Made by a program: the position numbers and the translations under genes
Part shown: piece after piece, positions 24,098-32,841 of the stretch
How positions within the stretch are numbered: position 1 is the first letter of the stretch
How the letters are laid out: each line of letters begins with the position of its first letter
Notes under the pieces: generated by a model
Databases searched by the model: none
Told to the model about the DNA's origin: nothing
What the model saw: the letters and a program-made list of their open reading frames with translations, nothing else
Assembly: GCA_035395685.1 (NCBI GenBank)
Contig: DAOPBR010000007.1
Coordinates: 1 to 64,000 of the forward strand
Origin: JAKJGA01 sp029554345
Lineage (GTDB): Bacteria; Spirochaetota; UBA4802; JAFGJZ01
Direction of reading: 5' to 3'
DNA: 64,000 nucleotides

Positions 24098-25846
24098 CTA
24101 CTTACTAGAAATTTTTGTCGGATCAATCACATCAACAAATTTAAGATCGGCCTTGTTAAGAACAAGAATTTTCTTATCCTCACTGTTAATATAAACAAAA
24201 TCACCGTAAAAAGTCAAAAATGTATCCTGAGCTATACGTCTTTCGGATTTGGCAGTGAGTTTCAAATCCTTGTCAAAACGGCCGAGAAAATACTGATCCT
24301 TATCCTTAACTATCGCGAAAATAAATCCGTCTCGTATTTCAACAAAACTTCTGTGAAAGATATTATCCGTGCCTGTTTTCAGAGATGTCAGTTTTTCCTT
24401 GTCAACAAGCGTCAAACGATGTTCAGTATATTCATTATCAACCCTTGTAATGACAACAATGCCTTCGGCAAAAAGGTCATATTTACTTCCGCTGATATTA
24501 GGAATGTTTGAATTAAAAAGTATCTTGCGGTTTGCCGCATCAATCATGCAGAGATCATTATTATAATTTCCGTTTCTTAAGAATTCACGTATTTTAAGAT
24601 AGTAGATCTTATCTCCGATAACGTTTCTGTCAGCCTGATTCTTCTTTAGAGCTTCTTCCTTCTTTTTAAGTTCTTCTTCCTTTTTAGCAAGGTCCTTCTC
24701 TTTCTCATTGAGTTTATCTACTGCTTTCGGATCGCCTTTTTTTACGTCTTTTTTCAATTCATCATTCGCGATCTCTTTCTTTTCTTCCTTAACTGTTTCT
24801 TCTTTCTTGGTTACTTCATCTTCCTTTTTCTTTACATCTTCTTCTTTCTTTTTATTATCAGTAACCTGCTGCTCATTTTTCTTTTCTTCCTGCTTAACAG
24901 TTTCTTCCTTTTTCTTAACTTCTTCTTTTGCCTGATCAACTTTCTTTTTTTCGTCTTCTATCTTCTTGTCTTCCTGTTTTTTCTTCTCAGGATCAGTTAT
25001 CTTAGCATTTTCCTTTTTCTTATTTTCTATTTCTTTATCTTTCTCAACAATTTTCTTTTTTTCTTCTTCAATTTTCTTCTTATCATCTTCTATTTTTTTC
25101 TTCTTTTCATCATTTATCTTTTTTTCTTCTTCAATGCGCTTTTTTTCCTTCTCAATTTCCTGCTTCTCTTTTTCTATCTGCTTTTCTTTAATCTCAACTA
25201 CCGTTTTACGCGGTTCGATATTTCCGTCATCTTTGCGGACTTCTTTAATAACGTCTTTACCTGATATTTCATCCGGATCAATAGTTCCCGAAGCCCCTTC
25301 GCTTAGAGGAATCAGAATTTTGGTTTTTCCGGGCCATTCGTCATATCTGACAGCAAGTCCGGCATTAGCAGCGTTGATATTTTTCATTACTTCAGTCTTA
25401 TATACTGTTTTGAGATAATCAACATTTCCACGGTAAACAGCATTGTAATATGTTGAAAAAACAGCGAGTGCGTATGCTTCGTCCTTATTGTAACCGAAAC
25501 GTTTTTCGAAATATGCTGAAAGAATTTTTCGTATATTGTTAACATGATCGACCTGGGCATCTTTATGAATCGAAAAAATCTCCGCTGAAAGCTTTTCAGG
25601 CTCTTTATCCGAAACTACACGTTTAACGGAATATTTCATCATAAAACGAGCTTCATCAGCAGAATTCATTTTATCTGCAAGCGAGGAACCAATGCCGCGT
25701 ACAGCCGATGTCGGATCATTTCTTCCGGCGCCGGTATAATTTATAAAATCAATTTTCTTTCCTTTTTTAAGCTCATTTACATCTACATTGAGACCAAAAA
25801 GATTGAAGCAAAACACCGAAACAAATAAAACAACGATTTTTTTCAT
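24098..25846 (-). CDS. P83/100-family exported protein
   Basis: 582 residues. A signal peptide (KKIVVLFVSVFCFNLFG) is followed by a conserved N-terminal domain beginning VDVNELKKGKKIDFINYTGAG with VRGIGSSLA, as in the Borrelia/Treponema P83/100 antigens. Residues about 215-410 are almost entirely Lys/Glu/Asp with EEKKK-type repeats, a long predicted coiled coil. A C-terminal domain (about 415-580) resembles a beta-propeller-like repeat region (KIYYLKIREFL, RKILFNSNIPNISG). The family is largely spirochaetal, making this the best taxonomic marker here. Its function is unknown; GAGGG lies 6 nt before the ATG. Confidence 0.88.
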   Translation of the reverse strand: MKKIVVLFVSVFCFNLFGLNVDVNELKKGKKIDFINYTGAGRNDPTSAVRGIGSSLADKMNSADEARFMMKYSVKRVVSDKEPEKLSAEIFSIHKDAQVDHVNNIRKILSAYFEKRFGYNKDEAYALAVFSTYYNAVYRGNVDYLKTVYKTEVMKNINAANAGLAVRYDEWPGKTKILIPLSEGASGTIDPDEISGKDVIKEVRKDDGNIEPRKTVVEIKEKQIEKEKQEIEKEKKRIEEEKKINDEKKKKIEDDKKKIEEEKKKIVEKDKEIENKKKENAKITDPEKKKQEDKKIEDEKKKVDQAKEEVKKKEETVKQEEKKNEQQVTDNKKKEEDVKKKEDEVTKKEETVKEEKKEIANDELKKDVKKGDPKAVDKLNEKEKDLAKKEEELKKKEEALKKNQADRNVIGDKIYYLKIREFLRNGNYNNDLCMIDAANRKILFNSNIPNISGSKYDLFAEGIVVITRVDNEYTEHRLTLVDKEKLTSLKTGTDNIFHRSFVEIRDGFIFAIVKDKDQYFLGRFDKDLKLTAKSERRIAQDTFLTFYGDFVYINSEDKKILVLNKADLKFVDVIDPTKISSK

Positions 25847-25901
25847 ATTTTTCCCTCAATGAAACAGAAATTGTTCCACAAAATTTATCAACAAATTTTT
25901 A

Positions 25902-26669
25902 TTATTCAGTCAAAACATATGAATCATTAACAAAACGGCCTTTTCTGACCAGTTTCCCGGCAGAGTCATATTCGGATCCGGTTCCGTTTCTGAAGCCGTC
26001 CTTCCATTGACCTATATACTTTTCACCTGATTTGAGCTTCATTTCACCGTTTCCGCTTCTTTTTCCGTCAACAAAGTCTCCCGTATAAATTGAACCGTCA
26101 GTATAATATTCTTTACCTTTTCCGTTATAATATCCGTTTTTCCAGGGGCCGTTATAATAGCCGCCTGATTTAAACTGATATTTACCAAATCCTTCGAATT
26201 TATTCTTAGCAAAAAATCCTTCATATTTATCGCCGTTGGCCAGGGTCAAAACGCCTTTTCCGCTGAATTCATCATCCTTCCAGAGTCCCTTGTAAACTGC
26301 TCCGTCGGATGAACGGTATTCACCTCTTCCGTTACGCTTATCATTAGACCATGAGCCATCGTAAAAATCGCCGTTTGCGTATTTCATTTTTCCCGAGCCT
26401 GAACGAAGATCAGCTTTCCATTTACCTTCATACTTTGATCCGTCGGAAAAAGTCATCACTCCGTAACCGTGCCTTTTGTCGTCGAACCATCTCCCTTCGT
26501 AAACCGCACCGGTAGCATGAACAACCGTTCCCTTACCATTGCGTTTTCCTCTGAGCATCTGGCCTGTATATTTGTCTCCGTTAGGAAAAGTATAAACACT
26601 CATTCCGCCCGTAACACAAGATACTGCGAATAATGCGAGTAATGCCGTATATAATCCGGTTTTTTTCAT
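25902..26669 (-). CDS. MORN-repeat lipoprotein
   Basis: 255 residues. A lipoprotein signal ends in LFAVSC with the lipidated Cys18. The rest is nine or ten MORN repeats of about 23 residues with the pattern G-x-Y-x-G-x-W/F-x-x-G-K-R-x-G-x-G (e.g. GDKYTGQMLRGKRNGKG, GAVYEGRWFDDKRHGYG). Such repeats form elongated beta sheets; the bacterial role is usually unknown. It has its own unit between ssb (divergent) and the P83/100 gene. Confidence 0.9.
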   Translation of the reverse strand: MKKTGLYTALLALFAVSCVTGGMSVYTFPNGDKYTGQMLRGKRNGKGTVVHATGAVYEGRWFDDKRHGYGVMTFSDGSKYEGKWKADLRSGSGKMKYANGDFYDGSWSNDKRNGRGEYRSSDGAVYKGLWKDDEFSGKGVLTLANGDKYEGFFAKNKFEGFGKYQFKSGGYYNGPWKNGYYNGKGKEYYTDGSIYTGDFVDGKRSGNGEMKLKSGEKYIGQWKDGFRNGTGSEYDSAGKLVRKGRFVNDSYVLTE

Positions 26670-26728
26670 TTATCCCCCGAAAAAAAAATTATCACTTATC
26701 AGATAAATCGGTATTTTTCACGAAAAAA

Positions 26729-26757
26729 TTACTCATAAATTCGTAATAGACTATAAT
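26729..26757 (+). promoter_or_regulatory. ssb promoter
   Basis: TTACTC (26729-26734) and a consensus TATAAT (26752-26757) are 17 bp apart, about 20 bp upstream of the ssb ATG. The AGGAG site follows 9 nt before the start codon. Confidence 0.5.
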
Positions 26758-26778
26758 ACTAATTATAGGAGTAATTAC

Positions 26779-27129
26779 ATGAGCATCTCAAATTCGGCAA
26801 CAGTGGAAGGATTTACAACAAATGATCCGGTGCTGAAACACACAAAGACAGGCAAAAATGTCTGCAATTTCGCACTAACCGTACGCCATCATTCGGAAGG
26901 AGGCGGCGATCCGAAGGTTTCATTTATTGACATCGAATCATGGGGAAACCTTGCTGATTTCTGCTCAAACAACATTCACAAAGGAATAAGGCTTCTCGTC
27001 AGCGGAGCGATGCGCCAGGACAGATGGGAGGGCGAAGACGGAAAATCACGTTCGAGAATAAAACTGATTGCAAAAGATATCCGCTTTCTCGACTCCAACA
27101 AAAAAGAAAAAGCAGCCCTGCCTGTTTAA
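26779..27129 (+). CDS. ssb: Single-stranded DNA-binding protein
   Basis: 116 residues. An OB fold of the SSB family is seen in SATVEGFTTNDPVLKHTKTGKNVCNFALTV, FIDIESWGNLADFCSNNIHKG and RLLVSGAMRQDRWEGEDGK. It coats single-stranded DNA in replication and repair. It lacks the flexible tail and acidic DDDIPF-like tip that recruits partner proteins, ending shortly after the OB fold in KEKAALPV. It is a single-gene unit with its own promoter and terminator. It could be a second, specialised SSB. Confidence 0.9.
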   Translation: MSISNSATVEGFTTNDPVLKHTKTGKNVCNFALTVRHHSEGGGDPKVSFIDIESWGNLADFCSNNIHKGIRLLVSGAMRQDRWEGEDGKSRSRIKLIAKDIRFLDSNKKEKAALPV

Positions 27130-27131
27130 CT

Positions 27132-27164
27132 AAAAGACGCCGGTTAATTCCGGCGTCTTTTTTT
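27132..27164. terminator. Intrinsic terminator shared by ssb and the dus gene
   Basis: Perfect stem AAAAGACGCCGG (27132-27143) and CCGGCGTCTTTT (27150-27161), 6-nt loop, followed by more T residues. It ends in the stop codon of the converging dus gene. Confidence 0.92.
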
Positions 27165-28110
27165 ATTTATCGATTATTCTTTCAACGGGATTTCTTTCAA
27201 AATAAGCTCTTATCAGTTCAGCAGAAGAAAAAGGATTTCTTCGTATCTCCGTAAAAAGCGCGTGTCCGAACTTGAGATTCTGACAGAAATAGACACAGTA
27301 TTTCAATATTCTGCTTTCTCTTATTTCAACAGGAAGGAGCTCTTCAATACCGGATAAAATATTAATAGCAGAATCTTCAATATTGACTGAATAGGATTTT
27401 GATTCCGATACAGCATCAATTTCTGCAAAAATCCACGGCATCTTTACGGCAGCTCTTCCGATCATTATTCCCTCAGGTGAAGATTCCAGCCTCACAAGAG
27501 CTTCCTTTGCCGTTTTAATGTCTCCGTTTCCGATCACGGGAATTATTTTCTCGGCAACGAGTCTTTCAGTAAGTGACCAGTCAGCACTTCTTTTAAAAGC
27601 CATATCCGATGCTCTGGGATGAAGTGAAACAAAATCCGCGCCTTCGTCCTTCAGCATTTTTACAAAAGAAAAAAGATTATCATAATCGCTTCTTTCGAAA
27701 CCCGCACGGCATTTGACAGAAAGTGTTTTAACTTTTTTTCTGCATTCGCGAACAATCTTTGAGGCAAGAACACGATCCGCCATAAGCGCCGAACCCCAGC
27801 CTCTCGCGCGTATTTCCGGAGCAGAACATCCCATATTGATATCAACAGAATACAGCATGTTCTCTTCGAGTTTTTCCGCCGCTCTAGCCATAATGGCCGG
27901 ATCATTTCCGATAAGCTGAAAAGAAATCGGATCATCAAATTCATGTTTTTTAACGAGATAGTCGTTGCGGAGTCCTCCGCGCATAAGCGAAGATGCGCTT
28001 ATCATTTCCGAAAAAAGAATGACGTCTTTCGATAATCTGCGTATTTCTCTCCTGAGTGCCGGAGTCGTAAGATCCGCACACGGAGCAAGAAACAATTTAT
28101 GTGTTTTCAT
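27163..28110 (-). CDS. dus: tRNA-dihydrouridine synthase
   Basis: 315 residues. Dus enzymes reduce uridine in the D loop of tRNA with FMN. The start LFLAPCADLTTPALRR, the catalytic Cys region INMGCSAPEIRARGWGSALM, VKCRAGFER, FVSLHPRASDMAFK and IPVIGNGDI...GIMIGRAAVKMPWIF are family landmarks. It is somewhat divergent (CSAPEI instead of CPxxKI). The ATG overlaps the stop of the transglutaminase-like gene by 4 bp, placing it at the end of a gltX-headed operon. Confidence 0.9.
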   Translation of the reverse strand: MKTHKLFLAPCADLTTPALRREIRRLSKDVILFSEMISASSLMRGGLRNDYLVKKHEFDDPISFQLIGNDPAIMARAAEKLEENMLYSVDINMGCSAPEIRARGWGSALMADRVLASKIVRECRKKVKTLSVKCRAGFERSDYDNLFSFVKMLKDEGADFVSLHPRASDMAFKRSADWSLTERLVAEKIIPVIGNGDIKTAKEALVRLESSPEGIMIGRAAVKMPWIFAEIDAVSESKSYSVNIEDSAINILSGIEELLPVEIRESRILKYCVYFCQNLKFGHALFTEIRRNPFSSAELIRAYFERNPVERIIDK

Positions 28111-28862
28111 CTAATAGCTTTTATTCTGAAGTTTTTGAGTTTTTCCATTCTCGATGCGAAATCAATCGGCGGCGGCATGTGCTTTTTCAGATTGTGATAC
28201 GAAAGTGCAATATATTGATTCGGGCTGTCATTAAATGGAAGTGCTGAATCGACTATGATCCACTTACCTCCGTAATAAGCTTCGCACCACATATGGAAAA
28301 CGAATACATCCTTTTGTTTACCGAATTCTTTCGCATAAACAACTCCGGCAACACCCACAGCAGGAATTTTCATCGCTCTTAAAACCGCCCCTGTAAGAAC
28401 TGCATGTTCGGTACAGTCTCCAGCCTTCAGCTTCAGAATATCTTTAGCCTTAAGGATAGGAAAACCGGACGTCTTCTTCACTATAATCTTAAAGACAGAA
28501 TCTTTTACCGCACGCACAGGATCGTCAGAACCAAGACAATTCTTTGCTGTTTCCGCTATCTGCTGATCATTTATTGTGAGTAGCGGCGTATTTTCAATCA
28601 TGGAATTATCCGGAAGCTTAGGGAATGAACGGTTAATTCCTGTTTTGATATAATAAGTTTTGGTCTTACCTTCAAACTTCATTCCCGTTATCTTCTGATT
28701 TGATGTTTCATCAACCGCGAAAAATTCGTTGTCGCTTGAAAGTTCAAACTCCGTTGCATCCGCCATATCGCATTCGCCTTCAGGTTTGATTACCGAAAAT
28801 TTTTCTGAAAAAGTAGCCGAAAAGACAGCAAGCGGAAACAGCAGAAAAAGAATTTTTCTCAT
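28107..28862 (-). CDS. Exported transglutaminase-like protein
   Basis: 251 residues with a signal peptide (RKILFLLFPLAVFSATFS). The C-terminal half carries the papain-like transglutaminase core: Cys in KAGDCTEHAVLTGAVLRAM, His in VFVFHMWCEAYYGGKW and Asp in IIVDSALP. Bacterial members act as proteases or peptide-modifying enzymes in the envelope; the target is unknown. It overlaps both neighbours by 4 bp and so is tightly coupled to the hypothetical exported protein upstream and dus downstream. Confidence 0.85.
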   Translation of the reverse strand: MRKILFLLFPLAVFSATFSEKFSVIKPEGECDMADATEFELSSDNEFFAVDETSNQKITGMKFEGKTKTYYIKTGINRSFPKLPDNSMIENTPLLTINDQQIAETAKNCLGSDDPVRAVKDSVFKIIVKKTSGFPILKAKDILKLKAGDCTEHAVLTGAVLRAMKIPAVGVAGVVYAKEFGKQKDVFVFHMWCEAYYGGKWIIVDSALPFNDSPNQYIALSYHNLKKHMPPPIDFASRMEKLKNFRIKAIR

Positions 28863-29563
28863 TTGTCAAGAACCATTTTGACCTTAATATTCATTATCTC
28901 ATATTTAATTATGTAATTTATTCCGGCATCGTCGCAGTAAATCACCGTTTCATTGAAATCCTTAAACTTCATGACGAGCTTGTTAAGAAGAATATCCGTT
29001 CCCTTGTAGCTGACTTTTTCCTTACCAAGCGACTCAATGGTCATGCTCGCAAAACCTTCGGAATCAAGCGAAGGATCAAGAACGACAGCCGTATGTTTGG
29101 CGCCTTTTTGGAATTTGCTTTTTATCATCTGATGAGTCAGAATATCCGAACCAAAATAAAACTTCTTTGACGGAGTAATAAGCCTTTCCTCTCCGTCGTC
29201 AATCATACGTATCTCTTTGCCGTTAAAAGATATTTCGATCAGCGACTTAGTTGAAAAATCCCCTTTCTGCACAATAGTTTCTGAAACTGATTTTACAGGA
29301 GAAAAATCCTTCTTCTCTGTAATTGTCTGATTCATATTCATTTCAACACCATTGATGCTGAACTTTATGACTGAATCCGAGACAAACATCCCGTCTTCTT
29401 CTTTCATAGTGAAAACAGCAGTGCCGAGCGATTCAAATGAATTTTCCTTTTCCATGGAAACGGAATACTTATAAGTACCCTTCGGGAAAAAGCCTTCCGG
29501 TTCATCCGCTGCTGTCAGAGCCAAGGAAAATAAAAAAACAAAACTAAACGCAATTCTTTTCAT
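28859..29563 (-). CDS. Exported protein of unknown function
   Basis: 234 residues with a signal peptide (KRIAFSFVFLFSLALTAA). The mature part is rich in beta strands (GTYKYSVSMEKENSFESLGTAVFTM, SFNGKEIRMIDDGEERLI). Its shape and pairing with a transglutaminase-like gene recall DUF3108-like periplasmic proteins, but I cannot assign a family firmly. The start overlaps the gltX end by 20 bp; its stop overlaps the transglutaminase-like gene by 4 bp. Confidence 0.7.
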   Translation of the reverse strand: MKRIAFSFVFLFSLALTAADEPEGFFPKGTYKYSVSMEKENSFESLGTAVFTMKEEDGMFVSDSVIKFSINGVEMNMNQTITEKKDFSPVKSVSETIVQKGDFSTKSLIEISFNGKEIRMIDDGEERLITPSKKFYFGSDILTHQMIKSKFQKGAKHTAVVLDPSLDSEGFASMTIESLGKEKVSYKGTDILLNKLVMKFKDFNETVIYCDDAGINYIIKYEIMNIKVKMVLDK

Positions 29564-30986
29564 AAGCGGAATTGATCCTCATTTTAATTTTTTCAAAACC
29601 TATCAGTTTAAGCATCTCGGCAAGATCGGGTCCGTGAAGAACCGAAGTAAGCAAAGCCCTTACCGGCATAAAAAGATTCTTGCCTTTCAGACCGGTCTTT
29701 GCTTTTATCATATTGGTAATTTCTGTGAAATTATCAGAATTTATTTCATCCGAATCGATAAGCTCTTTCGCTGCAGTTAAAGCAGTTTTGCCTTCAGCAG
29801 AAGCAATCATAGCAGTAGCTTCTTCATCAGCAGTAGGAACATCTTCCGCGAATATAGGAAAAAGTTTCGCGATGTCGGAAAGAAGTTCACAGTTTCCTCT
29901 CACGGACGCAATGATTGTTTCAATATAATCTTCATCGAATTTAGAAAGATCGTATCCCGCTTTTTCAATAAACGGTTTGAAGAGCGAAGTAATTTTTTTG
30001 AGATCATAATTTCTTATATAAGCGGCATTCATCCATTTGAGTTTAACGAAATCAAAAACGGCACTCGATTTTCCAAGTCTGTCTATATCGATCTGACGGA
30101 TGATTTCTTCAAGAGGAAGAATTTCTTCTCCGCTTTCACTCGACCAGCCGAGAACTGCAATATAGTTCATGAGAGCTTCAGGAAGATAGCCTTCCTGCTT
30201 GTAAAGATCCACTGAAGTGATTCCGTGACGCTTCGAAAGCTTCTTTTTGTCGGGACCGAGAACGAGCGGAAGATGCGCGTATTTCGGTGTCGGCATGTCC
30301 AAAGCGCGGGCAATCATAACCTGCTTCGGAGTGTTAGGAAGATGATCCTCGCCTCTGATAACATGGCTTATTTCCATGAGAAGATCGTCGATAACGACTA
30401 TGTAATTATAGATTGGAACTCCGTCGCTTCTTACAATTATAAAATCTCCGCCGATATTGTCTGACTCAAATACGACTTTGCCTTTAATTCCGTCTTCTAT
30501 TTCGATTTTTTCACCGTCATTGACTTTAAAACGGACTGTCGGCTTTCTGCCTTCTGCTTCATACTGCTTTTTCTTTTCTTCTGAAAGATTGAGACATGTG
30601 CGCTTATATGTGAAAGGAATACCCTTCGCTTCAGATTCGGCTCTCTCGGCATCGAGTTCTTCCTGAGAACAGTAGCAGTGATATGCTTTTTTTTCTGCAA
30701 GAAGCTTGTCTGTATATTTCTGATATATTTCAAAACGCTCGCTCTGACGGTACGGACCATGACCTTTATCTATATCGGGTCCTTCTGTCCATTCAATGCC
30801 GAGCCATTTAAGATCGGCTATGATTGATTCTTCCGACTCTTTTGAACTGCGTTCCATGTCAGTATCTTCAACACGCAAAAGATATTCTGCGTTGTGTTTT
30901 TTCGCTATGATGTAGTTGATAATAGCTGTTCTCGCGTTTCCTATATGAAGAAAACCCGTCGGGCTTGGGGCAAATCTGACTCTCAT
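29544..30986 (-). CDS. gltX: Glutamyl-tRNA synthetase
   Basis: 480 residues, full length. It charges tRNA-Glu. The HIGH-type motif in FAPSPTGFLHIGNARTA and the KMSKS-type loop DKKKLSKRHG are intact, as are VEDTDMERS and the catalytic-domain RGEDHLPNTPKQ. ATG 30986 with GAGG 5 nt upstream is preferred to a longer frame to 31001. It is preceded after 11 bp by a YgiT-type zinc finger gene and followed by exported proteins and dus. Confidence 0.96.
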   Translation of the reverse strand: MRVRFAPSPTGFLHIGNARTAIINYIIAKKHNAEYLLRVEDTDMERSSKESEESIIADLKWLGIEWTEGPDIDKGHGPYRQSERFEIYQKYTDKLLAEKKAYHCYCSQEELDAERAESEAKGIPFTYKRTCLNLSEEKKKQYEAEGRKPTVRFKVNDGEKIEIEDGIKGKVVFESDNIGGDFIIVRSDGVPIYNYIVVIDDLLMEISHVIRGEDHLPNTPKQVMIARALDMPTPKYAHLPLVLGPDKKKLSKRHGITSVDLYKQEGYLPEALMNYIAVLGWSSESGEEILPLEEIIRQIDIDRLGKSSAVFDFVKLKWMNAAYIRNYDLKKITSLFKPFIEKAGYDLSKFDEDYIETIIASVRGNCELLSDIAKLFPIFAEDVPTADEEATAMIASAEGKTALTAAKELIDSDEINSDNFTEITNMIKAKTGLKGKNLFMPVRALLTSVLHGPDLAEMLKLIGFEKIKMRINSAYEKNCV

Positions 30987-30997
30987 TAAAACCTCGG

Positions 30998-31231
30998 TCA
31001 ATAATTATATAGATTAACGGAAGGACGCCCGGTTACTATTTCTGAAGAATCGCGTTTAATTCTGCCGACAAGCTTTTGAATCTTTTCAACAGTTTCATCG
31101 CTGAAAAGAACCTTACCGCACCTGGTGCATTTATAAGCCGGTATATTATCAAGAATAAAGCAGAAATTGTCTTCGCTGACACGGTAACTGCTTTTGCCTT
31201 CTGTTACCGCACCGCCGCAGCTGCATTCCAT
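30998..31231 (-). CDS. YgiT-type zinc-finger protein
   Basis: 77 residues. An N-terminal CxC (Cys3, Cys5) and a later CTRCG pair form the zinc site, followed by LFSDETVEKIQKLVGRI, as in the N-terminal domain of MqsA/YgiT antitoxins. There is no C-terminal helix-turn-helix and no partner toxin gene, so an antitoxin role is doubtful. It probably heads the gltX operon. Confidence 0.7.
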   Translation of the reverse strand: MECSCGGAVTEGKSSYRVSEDNFCFILDNIPAYKCTRCGKVLFSDETVEKIQKLVGRIKRDSSEIVTGRPSVNLYNY

Positions 31232-31318
31232 CCGTCACCTCTATGGAAAAATCCAACTGAAACACCTCTGTGTCAAATCTTTTATTTGACGTGAGTCTGA
31301 CCGGTCTGTGCGGGGAAA

Positions 31319-31984
31319 TTATATCTTCACCGCAAGTCCGAATAAAACAGTAACTTCTCCGTAAAGAAGATCGATATCTCCGTTAACCGAATATAAACCG
31401 TTTAGACCCAAGTCGGCCGTGCAGTAAACACTTTCAGTAATAAAATATCTCGTACTTGCTGAAATTCCCAAACCAAAACAAAAATCGCTGTAACTGACTT
31501 TTTTTTCAGTTGAATATGATGCCGTAAACTGGGGGCCGACGCAGAAATTGAAACCGCCGGATTTAAAAATCGAAACATATCCGCATCCGGTAACATTAAA
31601 ATATTCCAAAACATTGTAAGTTTTATTCGAATAAGTAACTTCAGTAGAACCGTCAGGAAAATATTCCGTCCGTCTTTTCTTTTTTTCTATTTCGCCAAAT
31701 CCAAAACCGGCAATTAACCTGAAACTTTTACTATCAGGATTAGGATCAGTATCCACAAACAAACCAAAACGCAGTTTCTTATAACTTGAATGTTCATGCT
31801 TACTGAAATCATTATCCGGACCGAGAATTGGATCGCTTTGCTCTTCCTTATCGGTTGACCCTGCCGCACTTGAGCCCGCAATAAAACTGCCGATTCCAAA
31901 AGCAGAAAGTTCAGTAAACGAAAAAGCAGCAAATAGACACAACAAAATTACAATCTTAATTCTTTTTTTAAGCACATCAATCAC
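31319..31984 (-). CDS. Exported beta-rich protein, outer-membrane-like
   Basis: 221 residues with a signal peptide (IVILLCLFAAFSFTELSAFG). The mature chain alternates hydrophobic and polar residues with many aromatic and glycine residues (LRFGLFVDT, FRLIAGFGFGEIE, GGFNFCVGPQFTASYS, DLGLNGLY) and ends in LFGLAVKI, suggesting a small beta barrel. No family is recognised. It forms its own unit. Confidence 0.65.
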   Translation of the reverse strand: MIDVLKKRIKIVILLCLFAAFSFTELSAFGIGSFIAGSSAAGSTDKEEQSDPILGPDNDFSKHEHSSYKKLRFGLFVDTDPNPDSKSFRLIAGFGFGEIEKKKRRTEYFPDGSTEVTYSNKTYNVLEYFNVTGCGYVSIFKSGGFNFCVGPQFTASYSTEKKVSYSDFCFGLGISASTRYFITESVYCTADLGLNGLYSVNGDIDLLYGEVTVLFGLAVKI

Positions 31985-32238
31985 CCTTTCTTTTTTTTAA
32001 TGTCATATTCTTATATCATTATAAAACATTATAAGAGAGAAATTGTCGACCTGACTTCCAAGTCAAGACATGTTTAGCAATTTACAATAGATATAACTCC
32101 CATGCCGCAGCAATCGGAATACATTTTCATATTAATTATTTCATTTTCTGAATTTTTGATAATTTAATGAAAATAACGGCGAAAACAACGTATATATTAT
32201 TGACACAGCCAATAATCAGGAATAGATTGAGGTGAAAA

Positions 32239-32832
32239 ATGAGCGTAGCAATGGAATTGACAAAAGAACAGCTCGAACAGATAGGTTCATACATTGAATC
32301 AAATTTTGACCGATTCAGCGCTAAAAGTAATATCGTTCAGCTTCGTCCCTATGACATTCAGCTAATTGAACGCATGACGCGCATCGAAGAAGAACTCAGA
32401 AGCCAGCGCGAATTATTTCTAAAACAGAATGAAACGATACAGTTCGGCTTCGTCCAGATGGATAAGCGTTTCGAACAAGTTGAGAAACGCTTCGAACAGG
32501 TTGACAAACGCTTCGAACAGGTTGACAAACGCTTCGAACAGGTTGACAAACGCTTCGAAGCAATGCAGAAACAGATGGATGAACGGTTCTCTGCTGTTCA
32601 GAAACAAATGGACGAACGTTTTACTGCAGTCGACAAGCGCTTCGAAATGATACAGAAAAACATGGACACCCGCTTTGAAGCTGTACAAAAACAAATGGAT
32701 GTACGTTTTACAGCAGTAGACAAACGGTTTGACGACATGAGCAAAAAATTCACCATGATGATGTGGATGATGAGCGCAGGTTTCACAATCATCGCATCTG
32801 TTATAACACTTCTGACTATATTCGCGAAATAG
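32239..32832 (+). CDS. Heptad-repeat coiled-coil protein with C-terminal membrane anchor (Bdr-like)
   Basis: 197 residues. After a short N-terminal domain, residues about 70-175 are heptads of the form (D/E)KRFEQV and KQMDERF, predicted to make a long coiled coil, ending in one membrane helix (MMWMMSAGFTIIASVITLLTIF). This architecture (repeats plus C-terminal anchor) recalls the Bdr proteins of Borrelia; homology by sequence is not shown. The DNA holds a run of 21-bp tandem units (32461-32565), so repeat number may vary. The gene lies 9 bp before the antiporter gene. Confidence 0.8.
   Translation: MSVAMELTKEQLEQIGSYIESNFDRFSAKSNIVQLRPYDIQLIERMTRIEEELRSQRELFLKQNETIQFGFVQMDKRFEQVEKRFEQVDKRFEQVDKRFEQVDKRFEAMQKQMDERFSAVQKQMDERFTAVDKRFEMIQKNMDTRFEAVQKQMDVRFTAVDKRFDDMSKKFTMMMWMMSAGFTIIASVITLLTIFAK
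32461..32565 (+). repeat. Five tandem 21-bp units coding for KRFEQV heptads
   Basis: Five in-frame 21-bp units run without gaps; the central ones share the core CTTCGAACAGGTTGACAAAC exactly, the first and last are slightly diverged. Because the unit is a multiple of three, copy-number change would lengthen or shorten the coiled coil without a frameshift. Confidence 0.9.
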
Positions 32833-32841
32833 AAACAATTA

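Noticed and set aside
24708..25418. Plus-strand Ser/Phe-rich frames opposite the P83/100 gene
   Set aside because: They are the complement of a Lys/Glu-rich coiled-coil region and are pure composition artefacts.
32461..32565. Repeat array considered as CRISPR
   Set aside because: Units are contiguous with no spacers and are in-frame within a coding region.
32358..32838. Antisense repetitive frames in the heptad-repeat gene
   Set aside because: They only reflect the 21-bp tandem repeats read in other frames.
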